From an uncultured Verrucomicrobiota bacterium (lineage in GTDB: Bacteria > Verrucomicrobiota > Kiritimatiellia > RFP12 > UBA3636): a stretch of 5,772 nucleotides of DNA. Numbering within the stretch: position 1 is the stretch's first letter; each line of letters starts with the position of its first letter. The stretch is taken from positions 1 through 5,772 of the forward strand of contig CAMOEO010000205.1 of the NCBI GenBank assembly GCA_946612175.1. The letters are read 5' to 3'. Below the pieces are notes generated by a model, which saw only the letters and a list, made by a program, of their open reading frames with translations, was not told where the DNA came from and searched no databases. The translations under genes were made by a program, and so were the position numbers. Shown here piece after piece: positions 1-5,772 of this stretch.

Positions 1-365
1 ACAGTTATAGGCAAGGCCAGGGGTTCGATGCTTGCTTCGCTGCGCATCGCCCCCCCCATTCGCCGACCGTATTTGAAACTTGTGTGATTCTCCGCTTCCA
101 TAGCGGTGAATCACGTGTAGAATTCGGTGATGTGCAAGGCCGTGGAAACGCGGTGGAATGGGCCGGAGGTCTGGCCGCCGTGGTCTCGCGCAGGATCCTG
201 CCCCCTCCTGCGGTAGCATGGCGGGGCGCGCGGACGGCGTGCGACGGCGACGGGGGCTGCGGCGGCCGCGCCGATGCCGGGCGCATTTCACCTGCGCAAC
301 GGCGCTAAGACGCGGTTTGCGGGCCTCCGCGACGGCGCGGCGCCAAAAGTGGGGAAGGTCCAACT
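1..365. other. gene-free left flank
   Basis: I see no convincing gene here. Open frames exist on both strands but have the arginine- and proline-rich composition of GC-driven shadow frames and no recognisable domain. The stretch starts with a short inverted pair (CGATGC at 26-31, GCATCG at 44-49) followed by a run of eight C at 50-57. From about 70 to 130 the base composition is visibly less GC-rich than the rest of the window, which fits an intergenic region, and it contains a hairpin described separately. The right end leads into the rsmE promoter. Whether a gene lies just left of the window cannot be seen. Confidence 0.6.
84..114. repeat. intergenic hairpin
   Basis: An inverted repeat: GTGATTC at 84-90 pairs perfectly with GAATCAC at 108-114. 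After a T-T mismatch the stem continues with CCGC at 92-95 and GCGG at 103-106, closing a seven-base loop. No T-run follows on either strand, so it is not a standard intrinsic terminator. It could be a protein-binding palindrome or part of an untranslated RNA; the sequence does not decide between them. Confidence 0.45.
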
Positions 366-394
366 TTGCATCCGCGCGGCCCTTCGCCTATAAT
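366..394 (+). promoter_or_regulatory. rsmE sigma70-type promoter
   Basis: A perfect -10 hexamer TATAAT lies at 389-394. TTGCAT at 366-371 sits exactly 17 bases upstream as a -35 that keeps the TTG core. Such a sequence is unlikely by chance in DNA this GC-rich. The expected transcription start, about seven bases past the -10, falls at or next to the rsmE ATG at 402. No Shine-Dalgarno-like purine run precedes that ATG, so a leaderless transcript is the simplest reading. Confidence 0.75.
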
Positions 395-401
395 CGCGCC
401 C

Positions 402-1151
402 ATGCACTGCACGATCGTTCCGACCGAAATCCTCGCGGGCGCGGGCCCCGTCGCGCTCGGGGAGGCCGAGGCCCACCACCTGCGAGACGTCCTGCGCGCC
501 CGTCCCGGCGAGGCGCTCCGCCTCGTCGACGGCCGCGGCGCCGCGCGCGACGCCCGCGTCGCCGCCGTCTCCCGCCGCGAGGTCCTGGTGGAGCGGCTCG
601 GCGAGGTCCTCTCGCTCCCGCCCCCGCCCGCGCGCATCGTCCTGTTCCAGTGCATCGCCAAGCCCGCGCGCATGGACTGGCTCCTCGAGAAGGCCGGCGA
701 ACTCGGCGTCGGGCGCGTCGTCCCCGTCCTCTCCGCGCGCGTCGTCGCCCGCGTCCGGCGCGGCGAGGCGCCCGAGCGCTGGCGCCGCCTCCTCGAGGCC
801 GCGCTGTGCCAGTCGGGCGGCGGCTTCCTGACCGACCTGGCGCCCGCGGTCGACTGGGCCGGCGCCCTCGACGCGATGCGCGCGCTCGGCGGCCCGGTCT
901 TCGTCGGCTCCCTCGCCCCCGGCGCGCGCCCGCTCGGCGACGAGCTGCTCGCCCGCCGCGACGCCCTCCGCGCCGGCCCCGTCGGCTGGCTCGTCGGCCC
1001 CGAGGGTGACTTCGCCCCGGAGGAGCTCGCCTCCGCCCTCGCCCTGCCCTGCGCCGTCCCCGTCACGCTCGGCCCGCGCGTCCTGCGCGTCGAGACCGCC
1101 GCCGTCTTCGGCCTCTCCGCGACCTTCGCGCTCGCCGCGGGGGCGCGCTAG
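402..1151 (+). CDS. rsmE: 16S rRNA (uracil-1498-N3)-methyltransferase RsmE
   Basis: RsmE methylates N3 of U1498 in helix 44 of 16S rRNA using S-adenosylmethionine, acting in the cytosol on the 30S subunit. The product has 249 residues, close to the roughly 245 usual for the family. An N-terminal PUA-like RNA-binding part (about 1-72) includes HHLRDVLR at 25-32 and DG at 43-44. The SPOUT catalytic part follows, with KPARMDWLLEKAGELGV at 87-103, the SAM-binding-knot motif VGPEGDFAPEEL at 198-209 and LGPRVLRVETA at 223-233. ATG 402 was chosen because it begins the conserved N-terminus; an in-frame TTG at 366 would overlap the promoter's -35. At 137-141 the protein reads QSGGG where relatives, as I recall them, usually have QSGR or QCGR. 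The gene converges on the nrdR pair and overlaps the small gene by 4 bases. It seems to be transcribed alone. Confidence 0.95.
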   Translation: MHCTIVPTEILAGAGPVALGEAEAHHLRDVLRARPGEALRLVDGRGAARDARVAAVSRREVLVERLGEVLSLPPPPARIVLFQCIAKPARMDWLLEKAGELGVGRVVPVLSARVVARVRRGEAPERWRRLLEAALCQSGGGFLTDLAPAVDWAGALDAMRALGGPVFVGSLAPGARPLGDELLARRDALRAGPVGWLVGPEGDFAPEELASALALPCAVPVTLGPRVLRVETAAVFGLSATFALAAGAR

Positions 1152-1372
1152 CGGAAGAGCAGCCAGACCGCCGCGAGCGCCAGCGCCAGGCCGAGCACGA
1201 TCCGCGGGTCGGACCGGCGGCGCCGCCGCCCCGCGAAGCCGAACGCGCGCGAGCCGGTCGAGAAGAGCTCGAGGAAGCGGTCGTCCGGATCGGACGCCGC
1301 GCCGCGCCGCCGCCGGCGGCCGAACCACCGCCGCGGCCCCTCGTTGCGCGATTCGCCGGTCCAGCCTTCCAT
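1148..1372 (-). CDS. small C-terminally membrane-anchored protein, unknown function
   Basis: I do not recognise this 74-residue protein. It starts at ATG 1372, preceded by two GGAGG-type ribosome-binding cores (1377-1381 and 1382-1386, the latter at ideal spacing). This makes it a real gene rather than the tail of a longer frame. Residues 1-56 are hydrophilic and contain two runs of five arginines (19-23 and 49-53) in similar surroundings (WFGRRRRR and FAGRRRRR). Residues 57-73 form one hydrophobic helix, and only one arginine follows it. The positive-inside rule places the N-terminus in the cytoplasm, as in a tail-anchored protein. It begins 26 bases after nrdR stops, so it is probably co-transcribed with nrdR. 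Its stop codon shares CTAG with that of the convergent rsmE. The Arg clusters could bind lipid or nucleic acid, but that is speculation. Confidence 0.7.
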   Translation of the reverse strand: MEGWTGESRNEGPRRWFGRRRRRGAASDPDDRFLELFSTGSRAFGFAGRRRRRSDPRIVLGLALALAAVWLLFR

Positions 1373-1376
1373 GGCG

Positions 1377-1386
1377 CCTCCCCTCC
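1377..1386 (-). promoter_or_regulatory. ribosome binding site of the small membrane protein
   Basis: On the minus strand this reads GGAGGGGAGG: two overlapping Shine-Dalgarno cores, 9 and 4 bases from ATG 1372. It is the strongest ribosome binding site in the window. It decides the start of the downstream small gene and argues for its independent translation. Confidence 0.7.
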
Positions 1387-1398
1387 CCTTCCCCGCCG

Positions 1399-1896
1399 CT
1401 ACGGCGCCGGGGCGTCCGCCTCCGGCCCCCGCGCGCCGGGCTGCTCGCCCGCGCGGAGCCCGCGCACCTCGGAGACGAACTGCTCGAGGTTCTCGAAGTG
1501 CCGGTAGATCGAGGCGTACCGCACGTAGGCCACCTCGTCGAGCTTGAGCAGCTCCGCCATCACCGTGTCGCCGATCGCCTGCGCGGGGATCTCCAGCTCG
1601 TAGCGCGTCTCGAGGTCCTCGATGATGCGGTCGACGATGGTCCCGATCCGCTGCAGCGAGATGGGGCGCTTGAGGCACGAGCGCTGGATGCCGTTCTCGA
1701 GCTTCGCGCGGCTGAACTCCTCCAGCCGCCCGTCGCGCTTGACGACCATCATCGAGTCGCGCAGCACCTCCTCGTAGGTCGTGAAGCGGTGCCCGCACCG
1801 CAGGCACACGCGGCGCCGCCGGATCGCGGCGCCGCCGCGCACGGCGCGGCTCTCCAGGACCTTGTCGTCGTCTTCTCCGCAGGAGGGGCATTTCAT
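1399..1896 (-). CDS. nrdR: transcriptional repressor NrdR
   Basis: NrdR represses ribonucleotide reductase genes by binding NrdR boxes when its ATP-cone is loaded with dATP and ATP, so it couples dNTP supply to transcription. The product has 165 residues, slightly above the usual 150-160. The N-terminal zinc ribbon is complete: CPSC supplies C3 and C6, CLRC supplies C31 and C34, followed by the family signature GHRFTTYE at 35-42. The ATP-cone spans about 48-139, with VVKRDGRLEEFSRAKL at 51-66 and YVRYASIYRHF at 124-134. The tail from about 146 is rich in Gly, Ala and Pro, which accounts for the extra length. The start ATG 1896 is preceded by AAAGGAA seven bases upstream and by its own strong promoter. 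No NrdR box or ribonucleotide reductase gene is visible here, so its targets lie elsewhere. The small membrane-protein gene follows in the same transcription unit. Confidence 0.97.
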   Translation of the reverse strand: MKCPSCGEDDDKVLESRAVRGGAAIRRRRVCLRCGHRFTTYEEVLRDSMMVVKRDGRLEEFSRAKLENGIQRSCLKRPISLQRIGTIVDRIIEDLETRYELEIPAQAIGDTVMAELLKLDEVAYVRYASIYRHFENLEQFVSEVRGLRAGEQPGARGPEADAPAP

Positions 1897-1903
1897 CGGG
1901 GCG

Positions 1904-1910
1904 TTCCTTT
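1904..1910 (-). promoter_or_regulatory. nrdR ribosome binding site
   Basis: On the minus strand this reads AAAGGAA, seven bases upstream of ATG 1896. It is a recognisable Shine-Dalgarno, in contrast to the neighbouring rsmE, metH and regulator starts, which lack one. Confidence 0.65.
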
Positions 1911-1928
1911 CGCTTTCACGGGGCGCGG

Positions 1929-1953
1929 ATTATAGGCGCACCCGCCGTTTTCT

Positions 1954-1957
<4 letters not shown>
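1929..1957 (-). promoter_or_regulatory. nrdR sigma70-type promoter
   Basis: On the minus strand TTGAAG (1957-1952) and a perfect TATAAT (1934-1929) are separated by exactly 17 bases. The predicted start near 1922 leaves a leader of about 26 bases that contains the AAAGGAA ribosome binding site. The -35 overlaps the metH stop codon (1954-1956), so nrdR can be transcribed alone while readthrough from metH remains possible; no terminator with a T-run lies between them. Confidence 0.75.
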
Positions 1958-4431
<2,474 letters not shown>

Positions 4432-4438
4432 GACGCAA

Positions 4439-4467
4439 ACTCTGCCGTATTTCGGGTTTCAAGTCAA
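4439..4467 (-). promoter_or_regulatory. candidate metH promoter
   Basis: On the minus strand TTGACT (4467-4462) matches the -35 consensus in five of six positions. At 17 bases spacing comes CAGAGT (4444-4439), a weak -10 matching three of six. The distance from this -10 to ATG 4431 is seven bases, the same as at rsmE, so a leaderless transcript is possible. The weak -10 makes this uncertain. Confidence 0.35.
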
Positions 4468-4508
4468 GTGAACCTCACGAACGCAGCGGGCCCTCCCGCC
4501 GCCCGCCC

Positions 4509-4520
4509 GGTGTCGCGGCT
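4509..4520. repeat. short dispersed motif, copy 1
   Basis: GGTGTCGCGGCT, identical to 5716-5727. This copy lies between the regulator gene and metH. The sequence after it (GCGGCGCC) only partly preserves the small hairpin seen at the other copy. Confidence 0.4.
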
Positions 4521-4587
4521 GCGGCGCCGGGAAAGGCGATCCGCGGCGGGCGGCGGCCTCGCCGCGCCCGGGCGTGGCGGGGTGCGG

Positions 4588-5754
4588 TCAGAGGCGGTAG
4601 TCGTCGGGCGGCGGGGCGGAGAAGGTAAGCAGGTCCGAGGCGGGGCGGACGGCGATGCCGACGGCGGGGGGCGTGTCCTCCGGAAGGGCGAAGGCCGCCC
4701 GCAGGGCGAGGACGGCGGGGTCGGGCGCGGACGGACGTTTCGTGGAAACGTCCCGACCTTGCGGATGGCCTGCGTCCGCGGCCGAAGGTGAGGACGCGCC
4801 CACGGCACGTTCGTCGGGCGGACGCTTCGCGGCAACCTCGCCGGACGCATGTTCGACGGGCGCGGGCGGGGGGCGGAAGAGGGCGTGGTGCGCGGCGACG
4901 GCGAGGAGGAGGGCGCCAAGGGTACCCGCGGCGGCGAGGCGATGGCGGGCTCGGCCTGCCGCGGCCGCGCGGTCCGCGGCGCGGTCGGGGGCGGCGTTCC
5001 AGCGGTAGCCGACGCCCCAGGCGGTCTCGAGGCGCCACGCGGCCGGGCCGAGCTTGGCGCGCAGGTCGGCGACGAGGCTGTCGACGGCGCGCAGCTGCGC
5101 GCTCGCGGCGGCGTCCCCGCGCAGGTCGCGCAGGAGCTGCCAGCGGGTGCGGGGGCGGCCGTTCCACGCGACGAGGACGCGCAGCGCGGCGGCCTCCGAT
5201 TCGGTGAGCGCGAGCGGCCGTCCCGCGAGGAGCGCCTCGCCCGTGGCGGGGTCGATGCGGACGTCGTCCGCGGCGTCGGGGTCGTCCGCGGGGACGGGCG
5301 GCGCCTTGGCGGCGAGCAGCGCGGCGAGGGCGGCGGCGGGAAGCGGCGGGCGGACCTCGTCCGCGCCCGCGGCGAGGGCGGCGCGGACGGCGCGCGGCGA
5401 AAGGTCGCGCAGCCGGAGCTCGATGTGGGCCCGGGGCGAGCCGGCGCGGGCCTCGGCGAGCCGCAGGCGGCGGCAGAGCGCCGCGGCGGCCGCGCGCCCG
5501 ACGGCGTCGGCGTCGAGCAGGACGAGGGCCGGCGCGGGGCCGGCGAGCACGGCCGCGCGCGCCTCCCGGCGCGAACGGGCCGCGACGAGAGGCCGGCCGG
5601 GGATCGCGCGGCGCATCTCGCGCTCGAGCTCCGCGTCGGCGAGGCCGAGGAGGAGGATCGGGGCGGGCTCCGGCGGCCTTGCACGGCTCGGCTCGCGCCG
5701 CGCCGGCTGCGGCCGGGTGTCGCGGCTTCGCCGCTCGCTGTCGTCAGGTTCCAT
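4588..5754 (-). CDS. membrane-anchored OmpR-type regulator with degenerate receiver domain
   Basis: This 388-residue protein looks like a DNA-binding regulator tethered to the inner membrane. Residues 1-30 are a charged, proline-rich lead. Residues 31-150 resemble a response-regulator receiver: ILLLGLAD is the first strand, LVLLDAD holds an aspartate (D81) at the phosphoacceptor position, and GADEVRPPL at 130-138 matches the family's GADDYLxKP with arginine for the essential lysine. The usual acidic pair after strand one is missing, so phosphorylation is doubtful. Residues 165-253 are a Trans_reg_C winged helix (LTESEAAALRVL, AVDSLVADLRAKLG, ETAWGVGYRW). One membrane helix follows at about 272-292, with arginines on its N-side, so the last ~95 residues should be periplasmic. 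That tail is low-complexity, with a duplicated KRP segment and no known domain. ToxR and CadC share the helix-after-winged-helix plan but lack a receiver. The ATG at 5754 has no clear ribosome binding site. The gene shares its strand with metH, 156 bases upstream; target genes are unknown. Confidence 0.8.
   Translation of the reverse strand: MEPDDSERRSRDTRPQPARREPSRARPPEPAPILLLGLADAELEREMRRAIPGRPLVAARSRREARAAVLAGPAPALVLLDADAVGRAAAAALCRRLRLAEARAGSPRAHIELRLRDLSPRAVRAALAAGADEVRPPLPAAALAALLAAKAPPVPADDPDAADDVRIDPATGEALLAGRPLALTESEAAALRVLVAWNGRPRTRWQLLRDLRGDAAASAQLRAVDSLVADLRAKLGPAAWRLETAWGVGYRWNAAPDRAADRAAAAGRARHRLAAAGTLGALLLAVAAHHALFRPPPAPVEHASGEVAAKRPPDERAVGASSPSAADAGHPQGRDVSTKRPSAPDPAVLALRAAFALPEDTPPAVGIAVRPASDLLTFSAPPPDDYRL
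4732..4758. repeat. intragenic repeat copy 1 with 8-bp hairpin
   Basis: Within the regulator's tail, GGACGTTT at 4733-4740 pairs perfectly with AAACGTCC at 4746-4753 around a five-base loop. The unit starting at 4732 matches 4819-4845 at 19 of the first 25 positions. It encodes DVSTKRP near residues 335-341. Confidence 0.6.
4819..4845. repeat. intragenic repeat copy 2
   Basis: This is a diverged copy of 4732-4758, exactly 87 bases (29 codons) away, encoding EVAAKRP (306-312) against DVSTKRP (335-341). The palindromic arms are degraded here: GGACGCTT against CAACCTCG. The phase-keeping distance fits either an in-frame duplication or two insertions of one element. Confidence 0.5.
5716..5727. 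repeat. short dispersed motif, copy 2
   Basis: GGTGTCGCGGCT, identical to 4509-4520. Here it continues into a small perfect hairpin, GCGGC (5722-5726), TTC, GCCGC (5730-5734). It lies inside the coding sequence for the regulator's arginine-rich lead (RRSRDTRP, residues 8-15), suggesting that this lead derives from a repeat. Confidence 0.4.
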
Positions 5755-5772
5755 CGGGTTGAAGGGGTTGAA
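5755..5772 (-). repeat. tandem 9-base repeat before the regulator start
   Basis: On the minus strand the bases directly before ATG 5754 read TTCAACCCC then TTCAACCCG: two 9-base units differing only at the last base. No Shine-Dalgarno is present. The window ends here, so it is unclear whether the array goes on or forms an operator. Confidence 0.5.

Larger units (their letters stand above)
4432..4587. other. spacer between regulator gene and metH
   Basis: These 156 bases hold the candidate metH promoter and one copy of a short shared motif (4509-4520). I see no open frame with recognisable content, no T-run terminator for the regulator gene, and too little room and none of the conserved boxes for a cobalamin riboswitch. 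Confidence 0.6.

Noticed and set aside
15..45. Possible tRNA 3' half (GGGGTTCGA)
   Set aside because: The bases after TTCGA do not pair to form a T-stem, and no acceptor stem or CCA end is present.
5..286. Minus-strand frame of 93 codons in the left flank
   Set aside because: No homology is recognisable, there is no good ribosome binding site, and it has shadow-like composition.
366..401. TTG start 12 codons upstream of the rsmE ATG
   Set aside because: It overlaps the -35 hexamer, and the added residues are not part of the RsmE N-terminus.
158..1009. Plus-strand frame of 283 codons across the left flank and rsmE
   Set aside because: It is dominated by Arg and Pro and overlaps the well-supported rsmE in another frame.
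1216..1227. Palindrome GGCGGCGCCGCC as an rsmE terminator
   Set aside because: No T-run follows, and the symmetry is explained by the Arg codons of the small gene on the other strand.
4432..4587. Cobalamin or SAM riboswitch upstream of metH
   Set aside because: Only 156 bases are available, and no conserved B12-box or S-box pattern could be found.

Overview
The window is bacterial and very GC-rich. Long spurious open frames run through every strand because stop codons are scarce. Four of the five genes lie on the minus strand (right to left): a membrane-anchored regulator, a B12-dependent methionine synthase, nrdR and a small membrane-tail protein. One gene, rsmE, lies on the plus strand and converges on them. 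RsmE and NrdR are broadly bacterial. A three-domain MetH without the reactivation domain, together with short tandem-heptad repeats inserted in coding sequence, would suit several less-studied phyla; a PVC-type lineage such as Kiritimatiellota is a guess from memory of such repeats, not a demonstrated assignment.

Layout. 1-365 has no supportable gene; its most notable structure is a short hairpin in a locally AT-richer patch. 366-1151 is a sigma70-type promoter with a perfect TATAAT, followed by rsmE, whose ATG sits seven bases past the -10 with no Shine-Dalgarno, as expected of a leaderless mRNA. 1148-1896 holds nrdR followed 26 bases later by a 74-residue protein with a single C-terminal membrane helix; this small gene's stop codon overlaps the rsmE stop in a shared CTAG. 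The nrdR promoter has a 17-base spacer and a perfect TATAAT, and its -35 covers the metH stop codon. 1954-4431 is metH (homocysteine, pterin and cobalamin domains). The linker before its cobalamin half carries an array of inverted 7-base repeats and a perfect 14-bp hairpin, both translated in frame. 4588-5754 encodes a protein with a degenerate receiver, an OmpR-type winged helix, one membrane helix and a low-complexity outer tail.

Function. The metabolic content is housekeeping: methyl transfer to homocysteine (MetH), ribonucleotide reductase control (NrdR) and 16S rRNA methylation (RsmE). No operon for a new pathway is visible. The parts most worth a second look are the membrane-tethered pseudo-receiver regulator, the repeat inserted into MetH, the apparent leaderless promoter geometry of rsmE (and perhaps metH), and the unrecognised small membrane protein behind nrdR.
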